Source: Rothia gullae
GTDB lineage: Bacteria; Actinomycetota; Actinomycetes; Actinomycetales; Micrococcaceae
DNA length: 64,000 nt
Assembly (NCBI RefSeq): GCF_024294905.1
Contig: NZ_JANCOC010000003.1
Coordinates: 52,204-116,203, forward strand
Direction: 5' to 3'
The notes under the pieces were generated by a model that was not told the origin of the DNA, ran no database searches, and saw only the letters and a list, made by a program, of their open reading frames with translations. Positions 1 through 9,075 of this stretch are shown one piece after another (positions within the stretch are counted from its first letter, which is position 1; every line of letters begins with the position of its first letter). The position numbers and the translations under genes were made by a program.

Positions 1-55
1 GATCCCGGGACCTCCATCTTACCAAGATGGCGCTCTACCACTGAGCTATCGGGGC
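1..55 (-). tRNA. tRNA-Thr (GGT), partial at window edge
   Basis: The first 55 bases are the reverse complement of the 5' part of a tRNA: acceptor 5' strand, D arm, anticodon arm with loop TTGGTAA (anticodon GGT) and part of the T arm. The 3' end lies outside the window. These bases are identical to the corresponding part of the complete copy at 169-240, so the Thr gene is duplicated on either side of tRNA-Met. Confidence 0.93.
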
Positions 56-56
56 G

Positions 57-130
57 TAGCGGTGGACGGGCTCGATCCGTCGACCTCACGATTATGAGTC
101 GTGCGCTCTAACCAGCTGAGCTACACCGCC
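57..130 (-). tRNA. tRNA-Met (CAT), elongator type
   Basis: On the minus strand the sequence folds as a cloverleaf with acceptor 5' strand GGCGGTG, anticodon stem CACGA/TCGTG and loop CTCATAA, so the anticodon is CAT. The first acceptor pair is a G:U-type pair rather than the C:A mismatch of an initiator, so this is an elongator tRNA-Met. No CCA is encoded. It lies between two identical tRNA-Thr genes and is probably co-transcribed with them. Confidence 0.93.
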
Positions 131-168
131 ACATCATTAATACGTGCTCTTGCATGAATTAATGAGAG

Positions 169-240
169 AGCCCCGACCGGGAATCGATCCCGGGACCTCC
201 ATCTTACCAAGATGGCGCTCTACCACTGAGCTATCGGGGC
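169..240 (-). tRNA. tRNA-Thr (GGT)
   Basis: A complete cloverleaf on the minus strand: acceptor GCCCCGA paired with TCGGGGC, anticodon stem CCATC/GATGG and loop TTGGTAA, giving anticodon GGT. No CCA is encoded. It is first in a Thr-Met-Thr minus-strand cluster that runs off the left edge of the window. Confidence 0.95.
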
Positions 241-547
241 AACAGGTAAAACTATACAGGTCTTCAAGAATGCTCGCAAGCAGAGAAGCTATGGCATGCA
301 CCACATTTGATGTTTTCCTGTTCTCCGCACTGCCGCATGAGAGCCCAGCTTTGACCAGGAGCCCCAACGACTACCAGGCACCATCGCAACAGCTGATGCA
401 AACACATATCAACACACAAATATATAAAGACCGGCAGGAGAGCTCATCGCTCCCCTGCCGGTCTTTGACTCATATGCGGATGACAAGGCTGCTAGCCGAT
501 AGCCTCAGCAAGCCTCTCCTACCGCAGATCCAGGCTTAGCCGGAATC
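241..547. other. Intergenic region before the tRNA cluster
   Basis: No credible gene is seen. The stretch holds the helicase terminator hairpin (427-466) and presumably the promoter of the minus-strand tRNA cluster. Short open frames here overlap the tRNA or are antisense fragments and show no ribosome-binding site. Confidence 0.5.
427..466 (-). terminator. Terminator after the DEAD-box helicase gene
   Basis: A long stem pairs aaagaccggcaggag with ctcccctgccggtcttt around a loop of about 8 bases, 80 nt past the helicase stop. On the minus strand it ends in TTT and is followed by AT-rich sequence, consistent with a rho-independent terminator. Confidence 0.8.
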
Positions 548-2659
548 TTAGTAGCGCTTGCCGCGGCCGCCGAAGTCACGGCCACCGTCGCGGTTACCGC
601 GATAGCCGCCATCGCGGCGGTTATCACGGCCGCCGAAATCGCGACCGCCAAAGTCACGGCCACCCTCACGGCGGTTATCACGGCCGCCAAAGTCGCGACC
701 ACCGAAGTCACGGTCATTGCGCTTGCCCCCGAAATCGCGGCCGCCACGCTTGAAGTTGCGGTCACCGCCGAAGTCACGGTCACCGTCACGGTTGCCGCGG
801 TAGCCGCCTTCACGACGGCCACCACCGAAGCTGCGGCCACCGCCGCCGCCCTTGGGACCGTTGTCCTTGCGGATGTTGATGAACTCGCCAGCAATCTTGG
901 TGTCGCGCAGGCGATCGAAGAAGTCGCGGGGCAGGTCCTCGGGCAGGCCAACAATGGTGAAGTGCTGGCGAATGTCGATGGAGCCAATCTGGGAGCCCTT
1001 AATGCCACCCTCGTTAGCCAGTGCACCCACAATAGCGCCTGCAGTCACGCGGGAGGAACGGCCAACGTTCAGCTTGTAGTTGACCATACCCTCGTCGTTG
1101 TGCGCGCGCTTTGCCTTGCGGCCGCCGCGATCCGACTCCTCGTCAGAGAAGGGGCGGGACTTGCGGGCGATATCTTCGCTCTCATCGAGGAAGAAGGGTC
1201 GACCCTGCTGGGCGATAACAGCCAGTGCAGCTGCAATGTCCTCAGCGGTGGTGTCGTGCTCGTTCTCGTAGTCCTCGATAATCTCGCGGAAGAAGCTCAG
1301 GTCCTCAGACTCGATGGTCTCGGTAATCTGCTGTGCGAAGCGCTGCTTACGGGTCTCGTTCACTGCCTCTGCGGTGGGCATGTGCATCGGCTCGACCTTC
1401 TGGCGGGTTGCCTTCTCAATCTGACGCAGCATGTACTTCTCACGCGGGGTGACAAAGAGGATTGCGGCACCTTCACGACCTGCACGGCCGGTACGACCGA
1501 TGCGGTGCACGTAGGACTCGGTGTCGTGGGGGATGTCGTAGTTGACAACCAGGGAAATGCGCTCAACGTCCAGACCGCGTGCCGCCACGTCGGTTGCCAC
1601 GAGGATATCGATGCGGCCGTCACGCAGCGCGTCGACGGTGCGCTCACGCAGCTGCTGGGGGATGTCACCGTTAATCGCTGCTGCCGCGAAACCGCGCGCC
1701 TTCAGCTTGTCGGCAACTTCCTCGGTTTCCTTCTTGGTGCGCACGAAAACGATGATGCCGTCGTAGTTTTCGACCTCGAGTACGCGGGTCATTGCGTCCA
1801 GCTTGTGGGAGTGCATGACCTGCATGTAGCGCTGGGAGATGTTTGCGCTGGTGGTGGTCTTAGCCTTGACGCGAACTTCGGTGGGGTCGTTCAGGTACTG
1901 CTGAGCAATCTTACGGATCGAGTTGGGCATGGTTGCAGAGAAGAGCGCAACCTGCTTGCTGTCGGGGGTACCTGCGAGAATCTTTTCCACGTCTTCGGCG
2001 AAGCCCATGCGCAGCATTTCGTCTGCCTCGTCCAATACCAGGTACTGCAGGTTGGACAAATCCAGGGAGCCCTTCTCCAGGTGGTCGATCACACGGCCGG
2101 GGGTACCGACGACGACCTGCGCACCGCGGCGCAGACCAGCCAGCTGCGGGCCGTAGGGGGAGCCACCGTAGATGGGCAGGACGGTGAAGTCCTCCATGTG
2201 GGTTGCATAGGAGGAGAAGGCTTCTGCAACCTGCAGAGCCAGCTCGCGGGTGGGTGCCAGGACCAGAACCTGGGTGTCGCGGGAGATGCCATTGATGTCG
2301 GCGAGTTCAGCCATGCGGGACAGCGCCGGCAGTGCGAATGCTGCGGTCTTACCGGTACCGGTCTGTGCCAGACCGACTACGTCATGGCCGTCAAGCAGCA
2401 GGGGGATGGTCTGTTCCTGAATGGGGGACGGCTTCTCGTAACCGACCTCTTCCAGGGCTGCCAGGACGCGGGCGTCCAGGCCCAGGTCGGTGAAGCGTAC
2501 GCCCTCTTCTTCTGCAGTGGTTTCTGCAGTAGCTTCTGCGGTGATTTCTTCTGCTTCTACAGCAGGGCTCTCAACGATGTTCTCGGTGATGTTCTCAGTG
2601 GTCATAACGGTCTCTGCCTCGGCGTTCAGTTCGGCCGGGGTAGCAGTATTCTCAGTCAA
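548..2659 (-). CDS. deaD: DEAD-box ATP-dependent RNA helicase (DeaD/CsdA type)
   Basis: An RNA helicase expected to unwind structured RNA in ribosome assembly and cold adaptation. Visible motifs in order are a Q motif (FTDLGL), AQTGTGKT (motif I), PTREL, TPGR, DEAD (motif II), SAT, ARGLD and [11 protein letters not shown] DbpA-like RNA-binding domain follows, then a glycine/arginine tail with repeated RDFGG and RGNRDG blocks ending GRGKRY. The frame is open back to a GTG at 2692, but the sequence AGAGGAAAAA lies just before a TTG at 2659 (product [10 protein letters not shown]...), so I prefer the TTG start, about 703 residues. Upstream are roughly 650 bases with no gene, which could be a long leader as known for csdA-type genes. 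Helicase identity is very secure; the start is moderately so. Confidence 0.95.
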   Translation of the reverse strand: MTENTATPAELNAEAETVMTTENITENIVESPAVEAEEITAEATAETTAEEEGVRFTDLGLDARVLAALEEVGYEKPSPIQEQTIPLLLDGHDVVGLAQTGTGKTAAFALPALSRMAELADINGISRDTQVLVLAPTRELALQVAEAFSSYATHMEDFTVLPIYGGSPYGPQLAGLRRGAQVVVGTPGRVIDHLEKGSLDLSNLQYLVLDEADEMLRMGFAEDVEKILAGTPDSKQVALFSATMPNSIRKIAQQYLNDPTEVRVKAKTTTSANISQRYMQVMHSHKLDAMTRVLEVENYDGIIVFVRTKKETEEVADKLKARGFAAAAINGDIPQQLRERTVDALRDGRIDILVATDVAARGLDVERISLVVNYDIPHDTESYVHRIGRTGRAGREGAAILFVTPREKYMLRQIEKATRQKVEPMHMPTAEAVNETRKQRFAQQITETIESEDLSFFREIIEDYENEHDTTAEDIAAALAVIAQQGRPFFLDESEDIARKSRPFSDEESDRGGRKAKRAHNDEGMVNYKLNVGRSSRVTAGAIVGALANEGGIKGSQIGSIDIRQHFTIVGLPEDLPRDFFDRLRDTKIAGEFINIRKDNGPKGGGGGRSFGGGRREGGYRGNRDGDRDFGGDRNFKRGGRDFGGKRNDRDFGGRDFGGRDNRREGGRDFGGRDFGGRDNRRDGGYRGNRDGGRDFGGRGKRY

Positions 2660-3319
2660 TTTTTCCTCTATACGGTAGGGGTGGAAGCGCACGCTTTTCG
2701 GCGCTTACCGGGTGTCCCCTTCACGGCCCAGCCACACATCATCCCCTGGGGAGTAGAACGTCCAGGGGTCCTCCATTACCGGCGCATTCTGCAGAGGTGT
2801 TCTGCGGATGCTGCGGGTAGCGGCTTTTGCTGGGGGTGGTCTTGAATTTCTCGGCACATTATCCAAACGCCTGTTCGTACTCTACGCTTGGCGCACAGTA
2901 GTCCCTGTGGATCAGGGGGTGTACAGGGTGGGTAATGCTCACATGCAATGTCACGTATTTCTGGTGGTTCGCCTTCCCGCTTACACAGCGGTGGTGTGTC
3001 TGTTACAGCAGACGCAGCAAAGACGCTGGACCAGAGATCGTCAAAAGAAGCCCGCGTGTACGGTGTAAACCGCAAGTTTATGGGGCGTATCAATCGGTGA
3101 TGGTGAGTACGGCGCACCTACAATTCCAGCACCACCTTGGGTGCCGGGTGCGCACAAGACCTTCATCGGGGGTTCCCGTGTTCTACCTAGTCTACCTTAG
3201 CGGCACCCTTTTAACCCCAAAAGGTGCTTAAAACCTCATCCCTTAACAGCGAGCGCCCACCCTCACAGCCGGAGGGCGGGCGCTTTTCAGGCACGTATCG
3301 TGCCTATGTAGTCCTCGGA
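2660..3319. other. Gene-free region, possible long leader of deaD
   Basis: About 650 bases without a convincing gene. Read on the minus strand it contains local hairpins (CCCCTGG/CCAGGGG near 2740-2765) and would form the helicase mRNA leader if transcription starts near 2870 or further upstream. A hairpin near 3252-3284 closes the other end. Short frames on both strands have no ribosome-binding site or recognisable product. Confidence 0.35.
3252..3287. terminator. Hairpin terminator beside the DUF2079 gene
   Basis: A 12-bp stem (agcgcccaccct with agggcgggcgct, one mismatch) surrounds a short loop and is followed by TTTT on the plus strand. It lies 33 nt past the stop of the minus-strand DUF2079 gene, but the T tract is on the plus side, so direction is uncertain. 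Confidence 0.4.
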
Positions 3320-5158
3320 TTAATCTACGCGACGCACAATATCAATCGTGCCAACGGTCGCGTACTTAGCGTAGGAGCGGCCGTAACGGTCAGCTGCGTA
3401 CTGCGCGGCGTTGGTCGGAGGGTTGCCGCCCCAGGAGTTGCTCATGCGGTCGATGACCACGTAATCGGGTGCGGGCTTGCCGGTGTGTCCAATCCAGTAG
3501 ACGGTACGACCGGGAATTAGCTGGGTCAGAATCGACAGGTCAGATGCGACCGATGCCCCTTCGGGTACCTTCTGCAAGGCCTCCTGCTTCATCTGGTCAG
3601 TCGTAGTCAGCGCGGAGGCGGTGAACTGCGCATTACCCAGGGATGCGAGGGGCTGCTGGGGGCCGGGCACAAAAATCACGGACGTGACAAGGAAGAGCGC
3701 CGCGGCGGGTAGAGCCCATACGGGCATGCGGCGTGCCATGGCGGTGAGGCGGCCAGGCTCAGCCGCTGTATCGGTCTCCTGCACGGAGGCGCTATCGGCT
3801 ACTCGCGCATCCAAACGCACCGGAATCGTGGCGGGAACCACGCCGTAACGTATCCGCATGACGGCGTCGAGCAGGGCGAGGAAGACGACGGGCATGAGCA
3901 CGAGCGAGTAGTGCCATGTGCTTGCCCAGTAGGATTCCATGGTGGAGAGCAGACGCCATGCAAGGGTCGGCAGGGCAATTGCCGCGAGCGGAGAAATCAC
4001 CCAGAGGACTGCTCCGGTAATGAGCAGCAGGCCGAGGGTTGCCAGCTTGGTGTTGTTGCTGAGCATCTGCAGTGCTGAGCCGAAGGGGTCGCCCAGGGCC
4101 GCGGAGAAGTTCACCTTGTCAGCGTAGTCGAAGTTTCCGCCGCTATTGAAGTAGGGCAGGATCACGTAGACGGCAACAACCGACCAGAACACACCCCACA
4201 TCATGACCATGGTGGATTCAGCGACGGCGGGGGTGCGCGCCCAGGAAGAGTAGAGCTGATGCACGCGGACTCGCATGGCGGCGGGGGTGCCAGCGGAGAG
4301 GCGCGGCATCAGAATGTCTACGGCGGTGCTCAGCCAGCCGGTGCGGATAAAGATGATGAGGCCGATGGCTGCAACAGTAATACCCATATCTTCTTTGACG
4401 AAGGCAATGGGTAAAGCCCACCAGCAGGCGTAGGCGAGGTAGCGTGCGCGTTCGGTACCGCTCACTCGCGAGGCAAGCACCAGGTAGCCGAGGCTCATGG
4501 CGAGCAGCGGCACGGCGAAGGCTACTTCGTGGAATTGGGCGGCGATAGCTTGCTGAACGCCGAAGCTGAGGGCGAATCCGGCGCCGAGTAGCAGACCGGT
4601 GAGGGTCGGGATGACACTCTGCGCAGGTTCGTTCTTCTGCGCGTCCTCAGTTTTCTGTGCACCCTCAGTCTTCTGGGCGAGCGCGAAGGTACGCTGAGTG
4701 AAGCGCACAATGGCGAAGCTTGCGAAGGCGACCAGGGCGTTCTGCACGACCAGTAGCGTGGTCGGCGAGGGCAATAGCGCGTAGACGGGTCCCAGGAGCA
4801 CCAGAATCGGGTGGAAATGGTCACCCCAGAGGTTAAAGTCGGGCCCCTTAATGGGCACGATGGGCACGGAGAAGTGCGAGTACGCCTGCGCCATCTGGGT
4901 GAAAATCGCCAGGTCCCAGGAGGGCGTAATCCAGTGCTTCACCTGCTGCAGCGAGTAGTAGGTGTACAACGCCATGACGGCGGCGGCAAGCAGCAAACCG
5001 GGTAGTAGTTCGAGGGGGCGGATACTCTTGACGCGCTCGGTGAGGGACTGACGCGGCTGTTTCTTGGAGTGCTGAGTACGGCCCGCACTGGCGGCGGCGC
5101 TGTTCTTCTGTTCAGGTGCGTCAGTATTCGAGGATGCTTCTTGTGCTTCCGCTGCCAT
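3320..5158 (-). CDS. DUF2079 family multi-pass membrane protein
   Basis: A 612-residue integral membrane protein. After a 50-residue Ser/Ala/Lys-rich cytoplasmic start comes a first hydrophobic helix, then the DUF2079 signature WDLAIFTQ ... GDHFHPIL ... GPVYALLPS, and about nine more membrane helices to a soluble end that includes VYWIGHTGKPAPDYVVIDR. The family is of unknown function with a glycosyltransferase-C-like membrane fold, so a lipid-linked sugar transferase role is only a guess. An extracytoplasmic or loop segment near residues 165-185 carries a small repeat (QKTEGAQKTEDAQKNEPAQ). The ATG at 5158 follows AGAAGGACG at good spacing. It appears to be transcribed alone. Confidence 0.85.
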   Translation of the reverse strand: MAAEAQEASSNTDAPEQKNSAAASAGRTQHSKKQPRQSLTERVKSIRPLELLPGLLLAAAVMALYTYYSLQQVKHWITPSWDLAIFTQMAQAYSHFSVPIVPIKGPDFNLWGDHFHPILVLLGPVYALLPSPTTLLVVQNALVAFASFAIVRFTQRTFALAQKTEGAQKTEDAQKNEPAQSVIPTLTGLLLGAGFALSFGVQQAIAAQFHEVAFAVPLLAMSLGYLVLASRVSGTERARYLAYACWWALPIAFVKEDMGITVAAIGLIIFIRTGWLSTAVDILMPRLSAGTPAAMRVRVHQLYSSWARTPAVAESTMVMMWGVFWSVVAVYVILPYFNSGGNFDYADKVNFSAALGDPFGSALQMLSNNTKLATLGLLLITGAVLWVISPLAAIALPTLAWRLLSTMESYWASTWHYSLVLMPVVFLALLDAVMRIRYGVVPATIPVRLDARVADSASVQETDTAAEPGRLTAMARRMPVWALPAAALFLVTSVIFVPGPQQPLASLGNAQFTASALTTTDQMKQEALQKVPEGASVASDLSILTQLIPGRTVYWIGHTGKPAPDYVVIDRMSNSWGGNPPTNAAQYAADRYGRSYAKYATVGTIDIVRRVD

Positions 5159-5368
5159 AGGCGTCCTTCTCTCAGGGTGTGTCCGGGCTACATGCGCCCT
5201 TGTGAACGAGCGGAACGCATAGCCTGTGTTGTGCCGGTGGCGGAGTTTACGTTCGTTCTCGCTCTACCCTTTAGGGTATCGCATTAGTGGCGTGCCTGCC
5301 CTTCCTGCACTTTTTGTATCTTGGTCCGCAATTATCTGCCCCGGATACTACTGCCCGGTTCGGGCGCA

Positions 5369-5374
5369 TAGACT
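5369..5374 (+). promoter_or_regulatory. -10 box of a leaderless promoter
   Basis: TAGACT lies 6 nt before the GTG at 5381, with no Shine-Dalgarno sequence, so transcription should begin at or next to the start codon. Confidence 0.5.
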
Positions 5375-5380
5375 GGTGTG

Positions 5381-6640
5381 GTGAGTACGTTTCCTTCCTC
5401 AACCCCCGGTGGTACGACCCCCAATGGTACGATCCCCGGTAGCCTCCCGGTAGCGGGTGTACGGCGCATCCGGCACCCTTTGGCGGCAGCTGGTGTACCC
5501 TATGCGCCGGCGCTTGCGGATGTTCTTCACGAACCGCGCGTTCAGGTTCGTACTCTCTCCCCCGCCGCTTCTCACCTTCCCGGTGCCCTGGCTCCCGAGG
5601 CGTGCGAGGTTGTGATTGAGCCGCATGTTCCGGTGCAGCTGGCACAGACTTTGGGGTCGTTGCGCCGCGGCGCTCAGGATCTTTCGTATCGTGCGCTGAA
5701 CCGCGCGGATGGTGCCGAGAGAATCTGGTTGACGGCTCATACGCCGTTTCACGAGTTCCCGGTGGTGCTGTACGCCGAACGTTTGGCCCAGCCAGCCGAG
5801 CTTCCCGAGGCTCTCCCCTGCCTGCATCGCCTGCTGATGCGCCCGGTGCGTATTCGCATCTGGGTTTCTTATAGTGCCGCAGATCAGCAGATGCAGGCTC
5901 GAGCCGATCTTCAGGCACTGGCACAGGAAATGACATATTGGCTGGGTTTGCACGACCCCGCAGAGCAGTTCGGCGCTCTGCCTTCTTTTGAGTCTCTTCC
6001 GCCGCGTGTTCAGCAGGCGTGGCGACAGAATCCGGGGCTCCGTCTCAGCGCCTCGGGGCAGCTGGACCGGCAGATGCTCAACGCCATTGTGGAGCAGCGC
6101 ATCACCCAGACCGAAGCGTTCAGAACCCTGGGCTGGGTTCTGCGAAAGTACGGCTCCCCCGCCCCATCGACCGGGTTGGGGCACCAGCCCGAAGGCATGC
6201 GCGTCTACCCAAGCGCCCGGACCCTGACGACGATTCCTACCTGGGATTGGCATCGGGCGGGCGTTGATAAAAGCCGCTACGATGCCGTGTACGCTTACGC
6301 TCGTTCCGCCGAGTCTCTGAAAAACATTGCAGCAGAAGGCGACGTGGCGCTACTGGCGCGGAGCCTACACACTGTGCGCGGCGTGGGCCCGTGGAGTATT
6401 TCCGAGGCACTGCAACGCGTGTGCGGGCACCCGGACGCCATCAGCGTGGGCGACTACCATCTGGCGCACGCAGTCGGTGAGCTGTTCACTGGTCAGCGCA
6501 CCGATGATGTGGGAATGCTCGCCCTGCTGGCACCTTACAGCCCCCATCGGCAGCGCCTGGTGCGGCTCATGCACGCTTCAGGCTTTTCGAAGCAGCGCTA
6601 CGGGACGCGCATGACCATTGAGGATCACCGCGGCCGCTAA
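5381..6640 (+). CDS. HhH-GPD family DNA glycosylase (AlkA-like)
   Basis: A base-excision repair enzyme that would remove alkylated bases such as 3-methyladenine. The C-terminal 200 residues show the helix-hairpin-helix GPD region: LNAIVEQRIT, then VRGVGPWSISEAL (the hairpin) and the catalytic-Asp segment VGDYHL, ending MTIEDHRGR as in AlkA-like proteins. The N-terminal half is less conserved and matches no domain I recognise. Two GTG codons are adjacent (5378 and 5381). The -10 box TAGACT at 5369-5374 puts the likely transcription start on the second, so I call 5381 with a leaderless mRNA (419 residues). It converges on trxA across a shared terminator. Confidence 0.85.
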   Translation: MSTFPSSTPGGTTPNGTIPGSLPVAGVRRIRHPLAAAGVPYAPALADVLHEPRVQVRTLSPAASHLPGALAPEACEVVIEPHVPVQLAQTLGSLRRGAQDLSYRALNRADGAERIWLTAHTPFHEFPVVLYAERLAQPAELPEALPCLHRLLMRPVRIRIWVSYSAADQQMQARADLQALAQEMTYWLGLHDPAEQFGALPSFESLPPRVQQAWRQNPGLRLSASGQLDRQMLNAIVEQRITQTEAFRTLGWVLRKYGSPAPSTGLGHQPEGMRVYPSARTLTTIPTWDWHRAGVDKSRYDAVYAYARSAESLKNIAAEGDVALLARSLHTVRGVGPWSISEALQRVCGHPDAISVGDYHLAHAVGELFTGQRTDDVGMLALLAPYSPHRQRLVRLMHASGFSKQRYGTRMTIEDHRGR

Positions 6641-6663
6641 CGCTCCCTCACGAGGTTAAAAAG

Positions 6664-6708
6664 GAACGGGGCGCCCCAGCCGGTTGTACCGGCAGGTGCG
6701 CCCCGTTC
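6664..6708. terminator. Bidirectional terminator between glycosylase gene and trxA
   Basis: An 11-bp GC-rich stem (gaacggggcgc with gcgccccgttc) with an inner cccagccgg/ccggcaggt pairing lies between two convergent genes. Confidence 0.75.
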
Positions 6709-6730
6709 AAGCTCTTTGGTGGTGGTGAGC

Positions 6731-7108
6731 TTACTTCTTCTCTGCAGAGCCCTCTGCTGCTGCGATTTCTGCACGGACCTTATCCATGTCAAGCTCGCGG
6801 ATCGAACCGATCACGGTCTCCAGCTGGTCTTCGCGCAGTGCGCCAGCCTGCTGGTAAACCAGGATACCGCCACGGAAGCCCATGATGGTGGGGATGGAGG
6901 TGATGCCAGCTGCCTGAGCGAGCTGGCCCTGGTCCTCGGTGTCAACCTTGCCGAAAACGATGTCGCCGTGCTTCTCCGAAGCCGCCTCGTAGACGGGGGA
7001 GAACTGCTTGCAGGGACCGCACCAATCTGCCCAGAAGTCCAGGAAGACAATGTCATTGCTCTCGACGGTAGCAGTCAGGTTCTGCTGAGTAATTTCAATA
7101 GTAGCCAT
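6731..7108 (-). CDS. trxA: Thioredoxin
   Basis: A cytoplasmic disulfide reductase. The protein has 125 residues, slightly longer than the usual 105-110 because of a charged Ala/Glu/Lys tail. It has the active site WCGPC at residues 29-33 (FLDFWADWCGPCKQF) and the cis-proline at residue 73 (SIPTIMGF). The gene is monocistronic between a convergent terminator and a gene-free region. A thioredoxin reductase gene is not in the window. Identity is clear. Confidence 0.95.
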   Translation of the reverse strand: MATIEITQQNLTATVESNDIVFLDFWADWCGPCKQFSPVYEAASEKHGDIVFGKVDTEDQGQLAQAAGITSIPTIMGFRGGILVYQQAGALREDQLETVIGSIRELDMDKVRAEIAAAEGSAEKK

Positions 7109-7427
7109 GAGATAAAGCTACACCCTCAAGACCCCAATCGCTAATTGTTCGCCCTGGGATTCAAACATTGTGAAAGATATGACAAATTGTGGTCATAGTA
7201 AATACTGTTTGCGGCTTTTTCAGCCGGTTCACGGGCGTGTCGCGAATACTCGGGCGAACACCCCTGCATCTGATTCTGGAGGCGCCCGACCCGGCAGGCG
7301 AAAGCCCCCGCATGGAGCTCTCCCTTCCCTCCCGCAGGAAAGCCCCTCGCGAGCATCAGGAAAATACGGGTGCAACCACGGAAGACCGCTGCGGGAGCCA
7401 CCCTGAAACTGGTTTTAGATACACAAA
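7109..7427. other. Intergenic region between trxA and tRNA-Tyr
   Basis: About 320 bases with no supported gene. It should contain the trxA promoter on the minus strand. Short frames read on either strand are arginine/serine-rich and have no ribosome-binding site. Confidence 0.4.
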
Positions 7428-7453
7428 AGCCCGGTTACTTTCGTAACCGGGCT
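7428..7453 (-). terminator. Terminator of tRNA-Tyr
   Basis: A perfect 11-bp stem (agcccggttac/gtaaccgggct) with a tetraloop is followed on the minus strand by TTTTGTGT. It sits just past the 3' end of tRNA-Tyr. Confidence 0.85.
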
Positions 7454-7458
7454 ATTTG

Positions 7459-7540
7459 TGGCAGGTGAGGGATTCGAACCCCCGTAGGCAGTGCCAGCTG
7501 ATTTACAGTCAGCCCCCTTTGGCCGCTCGGGTAACCTGCC
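7459..7540 (-). tRNA. tRNA-Tyr (GTA)
   Basis: A class II cloverleaf on the minus strand with a long variable arm. The acceptor GGCAGGT pairs with ACCTGCC, and the anticodon stem-loop CTGACTGTAAATCAG gives anticodon GTA. No CCA is encoded. A strong terminator lies directly downstream. Confidence 0.95.
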
Positions 7541-7807
7541 GCCTAGCTAGGTGCCAGTTGCTCGCTCAAGCGAACAGAGACTACTCTACAGCACTTTTAG
7601 GGACTTGTACACTTCACATAGGGTTTTGTGATGAAGGTTATATATCTGGTTATATTTATCGTCTTTTCGTCACATCAGAGCGTCGATGCACGCTCACCGC
7701 GCATCCATATCTATCGCGCATATCTATCGCAGCGCCCGCGCCCTCATCCTAATTGAATAAAACCCTCATGAATAAAGCCGTGAATAAAGCGAACGCCTGC
7801 AGCAGCC

Positions 7808-8194
7808 TTAGAAGGAGCGGGACGGAATGTCGCCATCCTGCTCAAGCAGAAGAACAATCTCCAGGTGCTCCAGATAGCGGCGCGCTTGCTCCACAGTACA
7901 CATGTCACCGGCAATCTCACGCTCCAGGTCACGGCGAACGCCATGGAAACGTGCCACCAGCGAAGGCTCAGTCAGAGTAATACCAATGCCTTCAAAAGAA
8001 GAATGCATAGACTCTTCCGCATTCAGGTCAAGATAAATATCGTGGTGGTCAGACTCGTTGAGGCGCTCAGCCTCAGGAATACCTTCGGGCTCAGCCCCCA
8101 GAGAGGTATGCAAGTCAATGAAGAGCATGGTTTGCAGGTCGCGAGCTTCCTCGCTCGTGCGTGCATCCGTTGCAGACAGGTTATGAATAGTCAT
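7808..8194 (-). CDS. Hypothetical acidic protein
   Basis: A 128-residue acidic soluble protein with no signal peptide, membrane segment or motif I recognise. The C-terminal half (ARFHGVRRDLEREIAG ... EQARRYLEHLEIVLLLEQ) is predicted helical. It is supported as a gene by the Shine-Dalgarno-like AGAGGACA seven to eight bases before the ATG at 8194, by coding-like base use, and by its position divergent from yajQ with which it shares a 140-bp promoter region. Function unknown. Confidence 0.6.
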   Translation of the reverse strand: MTIHNLSATDARTSEEARDLQTMLFIDLHTSLGAEPEGIPEAERLNESDHHDIYLDLNAEESMHSSFEGIGITLTEPSLVARFHGVRRDLEREIAGDMCTVEQARRYLEHLEIVLLLEQDGDIPSRSF

Positions 8195-8335
8195 ATCTCT
8201 ATTGTCCTCTTTTTAGGTTAGTAACACCTGTAAAACAGGCCTGTATTTCTGTTAGTTAGCTGTGAACAAGAGCCCCAACCCGGTAGGCTAGTACTAACCG
8301 GTGCCAGTAGCACCTCATTCACGAAAGGAAAGCCC

Positions 8336-8827
8336 ATGGCTAGCGAATCGTCATTCGACATTGTGTCCAAGGTGGACAAGCAGGAAGTTTCCAACGCACT
8401 GCACCAGGCGCAGAAGGAAATCTCCCAGCGTTACGACTTCCGCGGCGTTGGCGCAGAAATCGACTACTCCGGCGATAAGATCCTCATCAAGGCAAACGCC
8501 GAAGAGCGCGCACTGGCAGTGCTCGACGTTTTCCAGTCCAAGCTGGTCAAGCGCGGCATCTCCCTGAAGTCCCTGGACTCCGGCAAGCCCTACGCATCCG
8601 GCAAGGAAACCCGCATCGAGTGTTCCATCAAGGAAGGCATCGCGCAGGATCAGGCAAAGAAGATCTCCAAGATGATCCGCGAAGAGGGTCCCAAGGGCGT
8701 AAAGGCGAACATCCAGGGCGACGAGCTGCGCGTCTCCTCCAAGTCCCGCGATGACCTGCAGGAAGTCATTGCAATGCTCAAGTCCGCTGACCTTGAGATT
8801 GACCTGCAGTTCGTCAACTACCGCTAA
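8336..8827 (+). CDS. yajQ: YajQ family nucleotide-binding protein (DUF520)
   Basis: A 163-residue protein of normal family length. It starts with the family hallmark [18 protein letters not shown], then RYDFRGV, and ends QFVNYR. YajQ proteins have two ferredoxin-like domains; members in Xanthomonas and Pseudomonas bind cyclic di-GMP and act through transcription factors, while others are simply described as RNA or nucleotide binding. Which applies here cannot be told from sequence. The ATG at 8336 follows AAAGGAAA. It is transcribed alone, divergent from the hypothetical gene at 7808 and convergent with htpX. Confidence 0.93.
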   Translation: MASESSFDIVSKVDKQEVSNALHQAQKEISQRYDFRGVGAEIDYSGDKILIKANAEERALAVLDVFQSKLVKRGISLKSLDSGKPYASGKETRIECSIKEGIAQDQAKKISKMIREEGPKGVKANIQGDELRVSSKSRDDLQEVIAMLKSADLEIDLQFVNYR

Positions 8828-8897
8828 GCCCATGCACCCCCACCCCTGATGGGCGAGGGGAGGCGACTATAAGCCGAAATGTAAAAATCCTCTACAC

Positions 8898-8947
8898 AAA
8901 AATCCTCGGGGTTGGCTACTTCCACAGTAGCCACCCCGAGGATTTTT
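8898..8947. terminator. Bidirectional terminator between yajQ and htpX
   Basis: A stem of more than 20 bp (aaaaatcctcgggg... with ...ccccgaggattttt) around a 5-base loop, with A and T tracts on both sides, lies between convergent genes. Confidence 0.92.
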
Positions 8948-9075
8948 GTCTGCCAACCCGTCATCGCGGGTCACAATCGTCACGTCTGGTCATATTCGTA
9001 CATCGTCATATTCGTACAGCGTCACATGCATACAGCGACACACTCGCGCTCGGATGATTCAGCGAAGAAAAAGAC

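Noticed and set aside
560..860. Regularly spaced repeats in the helicase tail resembling a CRISPR array
   Set aside because: They are degenerate in-frame repeats coding RDFGG-type residues, with no unique spacers.
962..2845. A 627-codon open frame antisense to the DEAD-box helicase
   Set aside because: It mirrors the codon pattern of the helicase on the opposite strand, has Cys/His/Val-rich composition, no ribosome-binding site and no known motif.
5399..6253. A 284-codon minus-strand frame under the HhH-GPD gene
   Set aside because: It is a GC-rich shadow of the glycosylase gene, whose motifs are clear.
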